A DNA stretch of 64,000 nt from Poecilobothrus nobilitatus (GCA_947095535.1 OX352774.1:210974965-211038964); one strand, 5' to 3'. Positions 1-15,154 are shown, numbered from the stretch's first letter. The notes: generated from the sequence alone by a model not told the origin. Program-made: numbers and translations.

Positions 1-3000
1 GTAACAAAAGAAAAACAGAAAAATAAAGGTATAAAAAAAAAATTACACTATTTAATACAAAAAAAGTTCATTAAATATTTTTTTGAGTTATACTTAGTTG
101 AAACTATTAAATGATTATTTACAATTAACTTTAGAAAGTAAAAGACTTTAATAAATTTTAAATAACTATGAATATTTTTGTTTGGGGGTTGATTAAGTTT
201 TAAGTAATACTGTGTATATGTATATATATATAATATATATATATATACAGTTCATTGCTCTTAAATCATTTACTAAAAACATCCTACATTTTAAATGGAA
301 AAAAAAAAATAAAAAAAAATTTTCTTGTGTACATGGAAAATTCAAAATATAAAAATAAATAAGTTATGTATAAGTGTATGTATATAGAAAAGTATATATA
401 CACTAAAACGAATAATGTCTATGTTACAACCTTCACCTCGCTGTTCTTTTTTCTTTCTCTCTTCTTTTTTTCATATACTTTTCTTTTAGTATTTTTTTTT
501 TTTATAAAGAGAATTTATATATATACATATATATGTGTATAAATACACCCTTCATTTTCTTCTTTCTTTTCCTTTACATATACTTTTTCTTTAAATATTC
601 AACAATTTTTTTGTTTATGCACCTGTTTTTCTTTGTCCATTTTAATAATTATATTAAATTATGTTACATACTTTCTTTATATACAAATTATATTAAAGTT
701 ATAGTATTTATTGTATTATCCTTCTTTATAGAAGATAAACTGACTGGAAAAATATAGCAACTTAACCAATTATTGACTAAAAACTTAATATAATAAGGTA
801 AATGACCGAGATATTAATTTATTTTTAATATTTAAATATAGATTTATCACTTATTGAAACATTTTGGGAAATAAATTTTTTCTAATTTATGACATAAATT
901 AATATTAAAATTAAATAAAATTTAAGTTGAACAATCGTAATGTGGTTTGAATTGATTCAAAATTTTATAAGAGCAAGCTAAGTCTTGCTATAATTTTATA
1001 AGATAAGAGCAGTAATTATTATTTTTTGTTTTCTTTTGGCGCGATAACTTCTTGTGAAATGAGGTTTAATGAGGTCGACTTAAAAAATGTTGTATATATG
1101 CATATATCTTACGTATTTTAAGATATTTACAAAAATCACTTTAATTTCTATCAATTTTATTAAACCAATGATCAGAACCAATTCTTTTATCCCATCCTAA
1201 AGTTAGAGCTTTTGTTTTGCTATGTCCATTATTTTAAATTATTTATATGAGTAGGTACATATTAACTATTTCAACTATTCAAAAGAAGTGCCAAAATTAT
1301 GTAAAATAGTTACTGTTAAAAAAATTGCCCATCTGAAATTGTCTATTTAGTAAACGGTGTTTTCGATCAAAATCCTTAATTAGTATATATAGTATAGAAA
1401 TACAACGAAATGAAACACGAAAAGAATTGAAAATGAAATTCAAATATTAGGACCAACAAAACATACCTAAACCTAATTAATCGAACTAAATTAAAATTGT
1501 TTAAAAAAGAGTGGAATTTAAAGTTTTTCAAATAAATTGAACTAAAGACAGATATAAGTAAAAATATATAAAAATATAATAAGTAATATATATAATATAT
1601 ATACTGCACAATATTAATTTCAATATGAATGCGCATCACTATCATGTGACTAATAAGTATATAGAAAGGTGATAAGTGAATGAACTTAATGTTTTCAATA
1701 AAAAAATAAATGCATCAAATTAGTTTTATTCAGTTTCTATTTAAAACTTGTAAATTCTATTATAATTTTTAATTTAATTATTTATTGTTTTAAAGTTTAG
1801 ATACATAACTGCTGCTACGTCACTGATTCAATTTGTTCTATAAAAACGAAAAAGAAAAAAACTCATTTAGAAAACACAAAAAAATATTTTTTTTTTATCC
1901 CTCGAAACAAATCAAAGTTCAAAAAAATATTATCATAAATCATTTACCAAATCAAAAATACAAAAACAAATGTAATGCAACAAAATTTATAGATCGTAAA
2001 TGATATATCATAAAACTAAGTACAAAATAACAATAAAAGTACAGAATTTTTTATTGTTTTTGTTTTTTTTTTTATACAATTTTATTACATTTCAAGAACT
2101 TAAAATCGACTTTCAAAATAATTTATTCATTTCCATTAAAAAAAAAAAAATATTTCGTACACATGTATAAAAAACAAAAAAAAAAAATTAAAATAAAAAT
2201 AAATAAAAAACAAAAACGTTTTCCAAAAGACAAAAAACACCTGTATGTACACATGATATTCTAACAGATACAGGTGATAAAACACATGTATGTATAGTAT
2301 TAGATATAAATATATATATATATATATACATATTACTTATGGATATTAAAATATTTATTTTTTTCTTCATTTTCTTTCCCTTTTTTCATTTCATCTCTTT
2401 TCCGTTCTTTCTTTTTTTTTTTTCATTCTAAAATTTTTTCATTAGAAATTGCATTTGTGACATTTTAAAAGTTATTTAAAGTTCATAAAGTTTTAAGAAT
2501 GTAAAAAAAATTTTAGTTATACTAAAAAAATTCGTTTTGTTTGTTTTTTAATCCCCATTAAAACTATTTTACCGATTTGAATTCAATAAATTATACAAGG
2601 TGTCCAACAATAGAATATTAGGGAAAAACATATATATTTTTCCTTTCCTTTTGTCATATTATTTTTAACAAAATTTATGAAAAGATAAATTTAGACTAAG
2701 TATACATAGTATACATATATATATATGGTTGGACAAATTAAAAAAAAAAACTCTACACCGTATAATTAACTATTTTTGCTTTAAATTTTTTCAATTTTTC
2801 TAAGTTTAAAATACGATAAGCTATATGCTTTATTTAGATATTTATTTGACAACTAACACTTTTAAAAATTTAACAAATTTGAATAGATTTGATTAAGTCA
2901 GTTTCAATATTATACATTTTTCCAAGATTACTATGACAAGACTGTATGTCTCTATTGGATGACTTAACTGCATTTACCTCGACTGTATTTCATTTGATTA

Positions 3001-6000
3001 GATTTCATTTGTAACCAACTCTAAAATTCTTCCTAAATATATATTATATGTGTTACATACAGTCAACTGAAAATGCAGTCATTTGATTTGACCGGCAAAT
3101 GAAAAACAATCAAAATATTGGCAAATGACATACTGTCAAATGATAATACAGACAACTTGAAAAAAATACAGTCAAAAAATACGCAAATAAAATACATTCA
3201 TATAACATGCTCCCATTTTTGAAATAGTTAGCCTTTTAGAATGAACTTCCTGTTAGGTCTATTTTTATTTCTCACTTTATACCATATTTTATAATTAGAC
3301 ATTCTGTAAAAAAAAAAAAACTTTTTTAATATAAGTAATTATAATTAACTAAGATTTGTTAAAAATAAAGGAAAAGGATGATTGGTTAAAATTGAAATTT
3401 TATATAATTAAAATGTTAAAATTGATTAGTTAAAATAATAATTATCGATCAATTGTATAGGTACCTACTATGTATAAAGAAAACAATTATTTGGAAATTT
3501 GTAGATTAGCTTTCAACATTTATATTAATTTTAGTTATGTAATATTGTCCCTAAATAAATAATAAAAATTTAATATCCTAAGTTTAATTAGAAAATTTTT
3601 TTGCGATATTTTAAAAGCATGTCATAAGTACTTTTATTTATTTTTGTGTTTTTTTTTTTTTAAGTGAACAATTTATGTTTTTATTTATACTTAAATGGGA
3701 ACCCACCCCAATGGTAAAATGTTTGTGCTAATTGTACTTTTGTGATAGATTTCTAGAGAGCAGCCATATAAACTAATCAACCAATCACTATACATATTCT
3801 CATGACATCTAAATTATAAATAATTCGTAGGACGAATCAAAGTGAAGTCATTGTAAAAGATTCGAAATATGAAATGTGATTTATCTAATAGACAAAAATA
3901 TAAACACCATTTAGATGCTTTTGAAGGAATCGAATTTATATTAAAGATTTATAATATATATATAATTTAGATGTACAGTAACTTTATCGCATGGAAATTT
4001 TTTTTTTTGTGCTTTTGACGGATTCTTTAATTATTTTAATAAAATATCATTGTTTTATTAAAACTAAACAATTGAAAATAATTCTTAAAATGTATTTCAA
4101 ATTGTATTAATAAACTCAAAATTAATTTAATAAAAACCACTTCCATTTGCAATTATCGCAACTAATAATCTCTCATATTTATTAAATTAAAAAGATTTTT
4201 TTTTTGTTTACTATTTTAAATTTTTATTTAAAATATTATAAAGTTTAAAATAATTTTACCTTTCCAATATAAAATATACATATTAGGATAAGTAATACCT
4301 AAACTAAATATAAGATCCGCTTTGAATTTAATACTTTTTCTCTATACATACGATAACCATGTATAAAATTAAATCGTAATACGGATAGATTTTCTTTTTT
4401 TTTTTCTTCTCAATTTTTTATATTACGTTTTTTTATTTTTATAAAAAAAAAATTTAAAATATCAGTAAAATTTCGTAAAAAATGTTGTAATTTAAACTAC
4501 AAACCAGTCAAAAAACCTAAAAAAAAAAAAACAAAAGAAAAAACAAAAAATGTCTTTAAAAATCTGTTAAGTAATAAAAATAAAAACTCTTCCAATACCT
4601 TCTCTTTTCAATTAACCTTTCCCTGATATTCAAAAAAAAAAAGAAAAAAAAAATATTCATCAACTATAAAATTTAACAAAAATTACATGCTTCATCATTT
4701 GAACATTAACAAAACAGTATAACAACAAAAAATGAAACGAAAAGCGAAAAAAATTAAAATAAACGTCAGGTATAAAAAGTAAAGGTGAGGAATTCTTTTT
4801 GAATACATAAATAATTTTACAAGATTTTTAAAAGCGAAAAAAAATTTTTTAACTAGAAATTTTAATATTTTTAAAATGAAAATAATTAAGTAAATTATAA
4901 ATCTTTATTTGAAGTTTTTTTTCCAATACTGTAAAATGCATATATATGTATAAATATATGTATATATAAGTAATGCACGAGTAGAAATATATAAATGTTA
5001 CAATAGGTAAAACCAAAATCATTTTTGAATTTTGAACTCTAATTATAAGTGGGTTAAATATTCTCCAAACAGTGAATGCATTTTAAATAGAGCTTGAAAA
5101 AGCTCTCAAAAAAGAAAAACAAAATAAGTATATAAAGTTTTTTTTTTGTTTTTTAAATATACAGATACATATATATACATATGTATATTTTTGTTGTTGT
5201 TGGATATTCCGAATTTTAAAATTTATTTTGCGTTTATAATATCTTAAAACAAAAATATTGGCGAAAATTTCAGCAACTTTTACTTAATTCTTTTGATCTA
5301 ATTGTAATTAAGATTATAATTTGTTTGCATTTAAATAAAATAAAATTAATATTATTTTTAATTGTTTATTCAAAAAACGTTTTTAATTTATTTAATTTAA
5401 ATTACATTAAAAACATTAAAAAATAAAATTCAGTGCATTATTTGGGTGATTAAGATTTATATTATGTATATTAGAAAATACTTATAATATCCTTGTTATA
5501 TACAGGGGTTAATTTTTATAGAGAAAAAAAACTGGAACTTATGAAAAAATTTGTATTAATAGGTACAAATATTTATTGTAAGAAATCGCAATTTAGAGTT
5601 TTACACAGATAAATATTTAAAACTAAAATTATGTACATATTTGAACTTCATAATATTTCTATCACCTTCTTTGTCACACCTACATCTTCGAGTACACAGG
5701 ATACATTGTTTTCTTTTTGGTTGAATATATTTTTAGATTAAAAGAAGTAAAGGGTATTTTTAGTACCCACCAAAAAATGTTAAAAACCAAACCGCATATT
5801 TGATAGAGTTCTTCTTAACAGATCTAAACTATCCTTCAGAACTACAAATCCTCACTCACATTCTACACTAAATGATTTATGATTTTTAAAATATTTAATA
5901 ACAAAAAAACATATAAAGTGTAGGTATTTTAAAAACAAATGTCGGAAAAACCAAACTATTTCGTAAACATTTCGATTTGATGTTGTAAAAACTTTTCTAA

Positions 6001-7904
6001 TAGGTAAATATTTGAAAAGCATCAATATCTAACGGTATTTAAACAAGAAGCACCATAAAATTTATCAACAATGTATCAGGATAATAAGTATTTATGTAGA
6101 ATATACTTAAAAATCTACAATAAGGAACTACATACATACATACATATATAAATATAAATAAAAAATTCATATTGAAATATATTTAAGAGAAAAAAACGGA
6201 AATGGTTTGAGAACACAATTTTTCTAAAAATTATTTCTATTTCTAAAAAAACCACCTTATTGTCAATTTATACATTACATTATACAATGTAAGTACACAT
6301 ACGTAACTACAAAAAAATATATTTTTTTAATATAGAAAAGTTAAAATTTACAAAATACTTATATATATATATGTATGTATTACTTATGTAGATATTTTTT
6401 TTTTCATATATAATACGCAGAAAATGACATAAAAAACAGTATTAAAATAACAAAGAACAACATAGTTATATTTGTTAAATATAATGGTTAAGAAACCAAA
6501 TAATACACGATATAAACAAAAGTAATCTACATATACCATATTATGTTACGTGTGTTAAAGAATGTTACTACTTACTGAAAATGAAAAATGAAACAACAAC
6601 AAACACCATAATAAATAAATAAAAGAAAACGAAAAAAAAAAAAAAGTTATATGAAAACAAAACGGTATTATCGCGAAGAGAAATTTTTTTTTACTTTTTC
6701 AAGATAATACACACTGTCATACTTTCATATATGACTGTATGTCTGTATATCCACATATATACATATGTATATGATTTATATAACAAAATATCACTATGAA
6801 ATATTTTTGTTTTAAGCAGGTTGTAGGTCATGATTTAGCTTAAGGCTTCAGTTTTGCTTATTTGATTCTTTTTTTTTTTTTTTTTGTTTTTTTTTATCAA
6901 TGGAAATGATATCGAAAGTTTGTTATATTTTTGTATTTTTATTTTCCAACAAAAAAAAAAAATATATACATACGTATGTACATTCTTTTATACGTATAAT
7001 ACACATGTATTGTACTTGTACTTATATTCATATAAAGTTGTCTCTGATATAAATAAAATATTAGTTGTCATAAATAACTCAAAGATACAATTAAAATTAT
7101 TTTTTTAAAAATTTCATACATCCCTATTTTATAAAACTTTTTTATTAATAGAAATTTATTTATACATGTATATATATATAATTAGAACTTCAAGTAGGTA
7201 TATTAAAAGGGTTTAATTAAGTCGACTACTACTTATTTTAATTCATAAGCCTACTTAAATATAAAGTTAATACTATATATAAACCGGAATGGAAGTAACG
7301 ATTACCGAAGAAATATTTCTTCAAAAATTATGAAATAATGTATGTATGTGTATGTAAAGTAATAAAAATAACCATAATAAAAGTAATCATTATGTAATCA
7401 TTGTAGTCATTCTGCAAAATTAACTTAATTGTTAACTTTTAGGATGCAGTTATAGCTATCATTGAAATGCTTCATTGAAACTTTTATTTTCAATGTTTTT
7501 GCAGCGTAAACATATAATATTTAACATTTATTTAGATTTAATCGTTACACATTTTCAAATAATTAACTCAGCTATTTAATTTTCCAATATGAATTTTAAT
7601 ATTGGATACAGAAAATTTCTGATTTGATAGTTGATTATTTTGTTTTAGTAACTTGAAAATAAGTATTTATATATAAAAATAATCAATAATATCATTATTT
7701 ATTGTAAAATAAGAAATATAATAGCTAGGTTTTTTATATTTTATAACTGGAGCAATGACTCAATCACCAAGCAATGATTACTTTCATTCTGTTTTAATGT
7801 TTAATATTTATAATTTATAATATAATTTGTATTAACATGTAACTATTTAAATTTTCCTTTGCTAGATTGATATTTGGCTCTTGTATTTTTCTCGAATTAA
7901 ATAA

Positions 7905-8010
7905 TACTGTCAACTGTCAATTGTCAACTGCCAACTGCTAACAGTAAATTGTCAATTTTCAACTTTATACCGTCAACTGTTTACTGTGAACTATCAACTG
8001 ACAAATGTCA
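7905..8010. repeat. Degenerate short tandem repeats of a GTCAACTG-like unit
   Basis: The unit GTCAACTG/GTCAATTG recurs many times at irregular 7-14 base spacing (CTGTCAACTGTCAATTGTC, then GTCAACTGCCAACTGC and so on). A looser patch with ACTGTCAAATG/GCAAATGAC-like words is at about 3060-3190. This looks like a decayed minisatellite; a cluster of binding sites is an alternative that the sequence alone cannot support. Confidence 0.5.
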
Positions 8011-9928
8011 TAAAAGGAATATTAATTACATAATATGTATATGAAAAAGACCATCTGCCTGAAACATATAAAACCAAGAAAAGAAAAAAGTGACATTATA
8101 ATATAATATGTGAACTAACACCTGATACTTTTAATTTTTTTAATTAAAGTTTAGAAAAGTTTTTATTTTTCCAATCCCAGTGTCACCTGATATTTGATAG
8201 AAGATGAGTGGCAATTAATAAAAACTAATAACGGTAGTGGTTTGATTCATTAGAAAACATTAGGCAGAATATTTATATGATTTATGTACAGTTATATTTA
8301 AGACATCAAAATTAACCTGACATTATAAACTGAAAAACATATTTAAAATTTTTTTTTTTATTGCAAAAATATAATACTAGTTATGCATGTCATTACTTGT
8401 TCTAAAATAAAATAAAAATATGTATAAAAACAGAAATAAAAAATAAAAATGTTATCAAAAAAAGTGAGAAAAACATATACATATAATAATAAAAGTGAGA
8501 GAAATGACAAAAAAGAAAAAATGTTTTTTTTTTGTTAAAAGATTTTTGACTTGCGAAACAAAATTTTAAGATCTATAAAATTTATCTGAATATTTATCAG
8601 AGTTTTAAAGATTCCGAACAAATTTTGACGTTTTCTGTTTCTTTTCCATTACTTTTTTTTTTTGTGTATATATTTTATAATTCTAGTTAAAAAAAAAAAA
8701 AAAAAGTTTTTTTAAATGTTTTTCTTTTAAATATATATTTATTTTTATTTTGTAAATTTTTTTGATTAAAACTTAATTTTTTTTTTTTTGATTTGGTTTC
8801 CACGTTGTATATTTATTTCGATTTTCCTTTAACTGTTATCAAATATATATTTTTTGTTTGTTAGATCGATATTTTTAAAAACAAATATGATTATAAAATA
8901 AGAAAATAAAATTCAATAAAATAACAGAAAAATAAAAAAAAAAAAAAAAATATCTTTACATTATTTTTTATTCATAATTAATATTAAAAGTTCAGGGTTG
9001 TTCATATTTCAATTTAAAAAAGGTCATATAGAATAAACAAATAAAGGTAAGTATATACATATGCATATAATACATACATAATACATGTTATATAATATTG
9101 AAAATAAAAAAATTTAGTTTTATTTTTTCGTGCAAAAATAATTTGTATTTAAATTGAATTTATTACTTATTAATTTTTTTTTTTTCTTCATCATTGTTTT
9201 AATTGAATTTAACACAAAAATTTTCCAATATTTTTCTCTAGATTCTACTAGAAATATATCTATACGTTCACACATCCATACATACATATATACACAACAC
9301 TAATATTTCATTAACAAAAGAAGTTGAATATTTTATATTAACTGAAAAAAAAAGAAATAGATTATTAATTTTATATTCGAGTGAGTGAATCATAAATAAC
9401 ACAACACAGTTATGTTGGAAATATTATTAATTATTATATGGATATTATTTTATTTCCTATTGCCACCATTATTTTATCATGTTAACGAAGAATTCCGTAT
9501 TTTGATGTTTTTCTTCAAATTTTAACAACAGTACAACAGTACATAGAGTTAAGAGAGAAAAAAAAATTAATTAATTAATTTGTATACCTACCTATTTAAA
9601 AGAAAATTCTAAAATGAATGTACATACATTCATATTACATAAGCATACTCTACACAGACACCTTTCGATTATGCCTAACTCGAAACTCTTATTTAATACA
9701 ACTTAGAAGTTGATGTTACACATGACTATCATAATATTTTTACCGTTATTCGAATTAGATTCAACTATACCAAATAACTATCGAGGGATCTCTGTATATT
9801 TTAAGTATGTTCGTATCACAGATTATCATAAAACAAAAAAATAAAAATAAAAATTTAAAGAATTAATACGTCTATATTGGCTGCTGATAAAATTAAATAA
9901 AAGAAAAAATTAATTTTATAAAAATGTA

Positions 9929-9931
<3 letters not shown>

Positions 9932-9959
<28 letters not shown>
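9932..9959 (+). repeat. 28-base A homopolymer
   Basis: Uninterrupted run of A. Other long runs are a 23-A run at 30405-30427 and about 24 T at 45598-45621. No SINE or LINE body was recognised attached to this run, so it is treated as a simple repeat rather than a retroposon tail. Confidence 0.9.
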
Positions 9960-12144
9960 CAGATAATTTTGTATAATAAATAAAATATTAAATTTTCAAA
10001 ATGTGGTAAACATTTTGTTTGTTGATATTATTTTTTAACTAATTTATAAACAGAGTTTAATTCGTCACTGATAACAAATTTATTCTGATTGTGTTTACAA
10101 AATATACTTTAAATATTATGTTAAAAGATGATTGAAATTTATTAAATGATTATTGAGAAATTTTATTGAAACTTTGTTGCCCCTATATAATAATAATAGT
10201 AATAAATTTCATTATAATTTAAAATATGATAAAAATTAAAAATAATAAAATTGGAAATTTAGTGCTAAATTTTTAAGCAGAAATTGCGACAAGTAAGTAT
10301 ATGAAAAATATGTCCCAATTCAAATTACACATATTGTTAATTATTAGAACAATTAACAGGAGACCTAATTTATTTCGAAACAAGATTCTAAACAATACTT
10401 ATATTATTTTTGCTTATAACACCCCATCTCGGTTCCTTATTGTTATGGTTTTTAATTTATTAATTTGATCAATGACGTTATAATTAAGTTGGCGGTTTTT
10501 CAATCGAAAGATCATATGTTTGTCAATCAAAGGTCATAGGTGATAAAGGATTAGGTAATATACCAATACTAATTATATCGTAATAGTCTATATCATAATA
10601 TAAAATAAATAAATCTTGAATAAGATAATAAATGACGCATAAATATAATATATGTGTTTTATAATTCTTGTAATCTTATACTAATAGTTATAGATTAGGT
10701 ACAGACGTGTAATCAACGGCCGGCTTAATGAAATTAATAATAATTCAAAAAAATAATAGCTTGGTGTGATAATACTCTACGTGAATGACGTACTTATGCT
10801 GTTTTGAAATGTCAAAAACGTAAACATGACGTGTTTGATTTTTTTTTTTGTGATTACGGATTAGTGATTACTCTCAACGTGATCGACGTTAAAACAAAAC
10901 AAAATATGTAATAACTAATAAGTAATAATAATTTTAATATACAAAATAAAATGTACTCACTTTAATTTTTTTTTTCTTAATTATCTTTGTTCTTTTTCTT
11001 TTTAATAATTAATATACAAGTAAATATGAAATACTAAAGCGTTCTGAGTACGTTCAAATGTAAACTTCCTATAAGTCATATCTCTGGCAAGTTGTGATTA
11101 ATCGCAGTCGTTTATATATATTTTCATATAAGTAATAATTTTTTAAAGATTTAAAACATATATATAGCATGTTATGGGCGCGATGTTTACCTCGAGTATA
11201 TTCACGGAGTAAAACTTAGTCTGCTATGAATAATAAGATATTTAGAGGTTGTCAAGACTGGCAAAGAAAACAAAAATTTATTAAATAACAAGACACGATG
11301 ATATTTCGATGATGTCTTTTATAGTAAAATTCGGAATTTTTTTTATCTCTCAATATTTATATGTATATTTTGTTTTTTATAAAGTAAAGTTTTATAATAT
11401 TTGTACTTAATGGAAATTTTTTTATACTTTTTTTTTTTATAATAAAATTAAGCGAATAGCATATATTTTTTTTAAATATTACAATGACTTCATAAAAACA
11501 AATAAATAACTAAAATATAAACAAAAACATATGTCAAATAAATTAAAAATAATGAATATAAAAATCATATAAATTAAGTTATGTAAATAAATTTTAAATT
11601 TTTGATATCTATTTATAATTGATTTAACACCAATAGCTTAAGTAAACAATAAATTATGTAAGAAGACTAAATTGTTTTTTTTTTTTTTTTGGTTTTTCCT
11701 GATCATTTAATAAATTACCTAACACATTCTAAACTCATGTAACCAAAATACATCCAAATTAAAAACGAAAAGAAAATTAATAAATTAACTAATATAATGT
11801 ATGTTATAGTTACGTATTAATATTTATTTCATAAACCTTTTTATTTCTTGTATCTAATTATAGAAAAACTAAACTTCAGTTTTATGCAAATACAAAAGTT
11901 TGTTACGTGTCATAGTTTTTAATTCGAACTTTTATTACTGAAAATCAGATAAAAATCTGAAAAGTTTCGTTGAAATTGAAATTGTTCGTCAAAACAAATT
12001 TAAACCATTAATAATCTTAAAAATACGAAATGACGCATATGTATGACCAAGCCCATTAAAAAATTTTTCTGTAATTTTATTGTTTTATTATAAGTTTAAG
12101 TTAAGTTTAAAACTTAAAAGATAATTAAATTTAAAATAGAACTT

Positions 12145-12875
12145 AAGAAAAAAAAAAAGTAATGAAAAAACCAAAGGTTTTTAAAAAAAAAGCACATTTC
12201 CAAAATTAAAAAATATAGAAGTTTTTGATAAAGAGTATGTTGGTAAATAGATGTATTATTTAAAAATAAATTTATTGTAATAGAAAAACTTAAATAAATC
12301 GTTAGAAAAACTTGGGAAAAAGCAAGTTACACTTTCGTCCATTTTAAGGTAACCCTATATTATTAAGAAAAATTATTAACACAAACAAAAATATAATGTT
12401 GGAACTTAAATTTTTGTATATTACTTAAAAAAAAATTGCTCAAGATTACAGGTACAGATGCCCAAGTTACAGGTGTTGAAAAATAAAGAATTTTCAGTTT
12501 ATGACTCCTTACAACTCTTAAACGGAGGTAATACAAAAATATTTTCTGAAAGGACTAATATACTTATTTCCAAAGATCAGATCATATTTCTAAGGTTTCC
12601 TCTATCAAAATTTCCAAGTTTCGTTTTCGTTTAACTTATAATTATACCTTATAAAATTTGTGTTATAACAATTTAAATGTAGCGCTTTTTCAAGCTATGG
12701 TGGCTGTAGCTCATCGTAATGAATGAGGCTACAGAAAAAAGTTGTTCCATAAAGTTAATTTCATTGCGATATTTATTTGTAATAAAAATTGCATTGCTCC
12801 ATTTAAGTGTAGATGTTTTATAAATACCCGGACAGACAGACGGACTGAGTGAAACTAATAGGCTATTCACCGAAA
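12145..12875 (+). repeat. Dispersed repeat family R1, copy 1
   Basis: Collinear, diverged blocks are shared with 22690-23160 and, in reverse complement, with 61850-62620. Shared landmarks in order are a GGTTTTTAAA...GCACATTT block (about 12172-12200), the block TAATGTTGGAACTT, CCAAGTTACAGGTGTTGAAA (12464-12483), CTCTTAAACGGAGG, GGCTGTAGCTC (about 12703), and an end block with CCGGACAGACAGACGGAC followed by GAGTGAAACTAATAGGC (12829-12864). It has no coding capacity. The GGACAGACAGACGGAC word resembles the terminal block of DINE-1-like elements, but family membership is an inference. Confidence 0.75.
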
Positions 12876-14598
12876 ATTAATGCTAAAATGAAAGTTTTTC
12901 TAATATAGTTAAAAGATATTTTTAATATCAAGCAAATTTAACTTACTGTCTAATATTGTGATAAAAACTGATAAAATGTAATATTTCAATAAATAGGTCC
13001 TCCTCCCTTAAGTACTTTATTTCCCAAATTTTTGTTTATTTTATTATAAAAAATCGAAAAAAAATAAAGCTTTAGGTTAACTTATTTTTTTATTGCACTT
13101 TAAGCAATGAAGACATTTTATCTACTACTACAATAGAAAAAATAATTAAAAAACAATAATTGACTATAATAAAGTAAACGAGAATATATCTAATATAAAA
13201 TAATAATTGTTATACATATAATATAAGTATGTATATAATGTTTATATGTACATAAACATGTAAAAATGTATGTATTACATTTATATAATGTAGTAGATAA
13301 ATAATTTTACATAAAATGGGTTAAAGAAAATGCATTTTACTAACTACTTATAAAATTTTGAAAATTATTTAGTTTTTCTTTTTTTAAAGGTGCAAAACAT
13401 TATTTTTATCAAAAATCATAAGATAAAACCAAAATGAAGTACATATCCTTTAATATCATATCTATTTGAATATTATGTTTACGAAGATATGCATGATAAT
13501 TTTTAGATAATATTTGTTCAGACACAACTATGACGTAGAGTTGTGGGCTTATACAATACTAAAAACATAATTTCATCATCATCAGTTCTATCATATAGCT
13601 ATGCATTAAAAATACTTATGTTTATTGGCCCAGCATTCTCGAACATGTTTAGCCATTTTAAATTTCTACTTGATCGTTGTAGGTAGAATATCAATAACTA
13701 CGTATCATATGGCAACCTTACGATTAATTGAACATTGTATTATATAAAAGTTAATTTTTTTTTTTACCTAAGGGAGGTGGGAATTTTCCAAAAACACCAA
13801 GAATTTCCCCTTGGTAGTGCCAGATTCTTACTGACTACCAATTCTTGGTGATTTGATTTAGCACCAAAATTTTAACATTAACAACCTTATTATACAAACG
13901 TTCAATATTACTATAAAATATTTTTATGTAAATATTTCAATATTAGTACATACATACATATTTGTATGTAAAATAATTGCGCGATGTAAAATTTGTTCAA
14001 ATTTATAACACATACTTAATCAATCACAAAATAATTTTTTTGTTGTAGATACTAAATTTTTGTCAAATAATATTTTTTTTTCAAAAATAATTTTTAAGTT
14101 ATAAATTTTGAAAACAATCAATTAAAGAAAAATATGAAATGAAAAATAAACAAATCAAATATTTTTTCTTTATTATTTTGACGTTAGTGTGATACTGCGC
14201 GAAAACTTAAATAATTTGTATCTCTATCATACTTTTCTTAGATTTCGTGCACATAAAGTTTAAGATTTAGCTGAAAAAAAAGTAAGTGTCATAATTTAAC
14301 TTTTATTTAAATTTTAAACTTTTTAACAATTCGAACTTAGCAATTTTATAGCAAAAATATTAAAAATGTATTGTCTAAATAATTTTTTTTTTTTATGTTT
14401 TCCCAGATTTCCTTTTTTTTTTTTTAAATGTCAAAAGCGTAAAAATCATAAAAAAGTTGACCAACTTTGAGCATTTTATGCGTTTTTTTCCGTTTAGTTA
14501 GCTTCAATATAAATCTTAATATTCAAATTTAATGTCAAAAGCGTATAATTTGTAAAAGCGTAGAAAGCGTACATTGGGTTTGGGTTGTCGTACCTTTA
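12876..14598. other. AT-rich spacer with one small inverted repeat
   Basis: No gene seen. The only non-simple structure is an 11-base inverted repeat, CACCAAGAATT near 13796 and AATTCTTGGTG near 13841, in a locally GC-richer stretch (13765-13870). It may be a relic of another small element, but no target duplication could be defined. Confidence 0.5.
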
Positions 14599-15154
14599 AG
14601 CTTAGTATGCTGTTCACGTGAAAATTTCACATGAAATTTGGGCATATAAATAATGACATTTGTTAGTGAAAAATCACATCTAAAAAATAAATTGAAATGT
14701 CAAATAATTGTTTTGCTTTGATAATAGTCGAATAAAGATAAATAAATCAAAAATAATGGATTTGAATGAATTAGAAGAAAATCAATAAATCAAACCCTTG
14801 AATTATTTTGAAAAAAACAAAATTGTAAATTTTATTTAAAAAATTGCAATTATACATATGTGTTTACCACAGCTATTTTTTTTTTTAAATTGTTTTATTT
14901 TAGATATGACATAGCTTCAATTGTCGAATTTCACGACAATTTATATGCATAAGCGTGAAAAACGTCGTGAAAATGTCTTCTTCTAGCACAACCTGACGGT
15001 GAAAAATAAGTTTTTTTTTCACCTGAACTGCGTACCTAAAAATGAAAATTTGCCACATGAAATTTTCACGACTATTTTACGGCTATTTCTCTTTCTTTTT
15101 AACTAATGTATTAAGATAGGCTGTGAAAATTCGACGGAAACAGCATACTAAGCT
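14599..15154. mobile_element. MITE-like element flanked by TTA (556 bp)
   Basis: The left end AGCTTAGTATGCTGTT (from 14599) is repeated exactly in reverse complement at the right end (to 15154), and similarity continues imperfectly to about 33 bases. TTA flanks both ends (14596-14598 and 15155-15157), consistent with a 3-bp target duplication as made by PIF/Harbinger-type transposases (TWA). The interior is AT-rich and non-coding, with further subterminal words around CACATGAAAATTTC. Non-autonomous. The superfamily is inferred only from the TTA flank. Confidence 0.8.

Larger units (their letters stand above)
1..12130. other. AT-rich intergenic DNA, no gene recognised
   Basis: No reading frame here has the composition or motifs of a protein; the short open frames are Phe/Tyr/Ile/Lys-rich products of poly-T and TA tracts. 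Visible structure is limited to TA-type microsatellites (for example about 218-246 and 2310-2330), many A or T runs including a 28-A run at 9932-9959, and two patches of short degenerate repeats (about 3060-3190 and 7905-8010) listed separately. A slightly more CpG-containing patch lies near 10690-10890. Large introns of a gene outside the window cannot be excluded. Confidence 0.6.
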
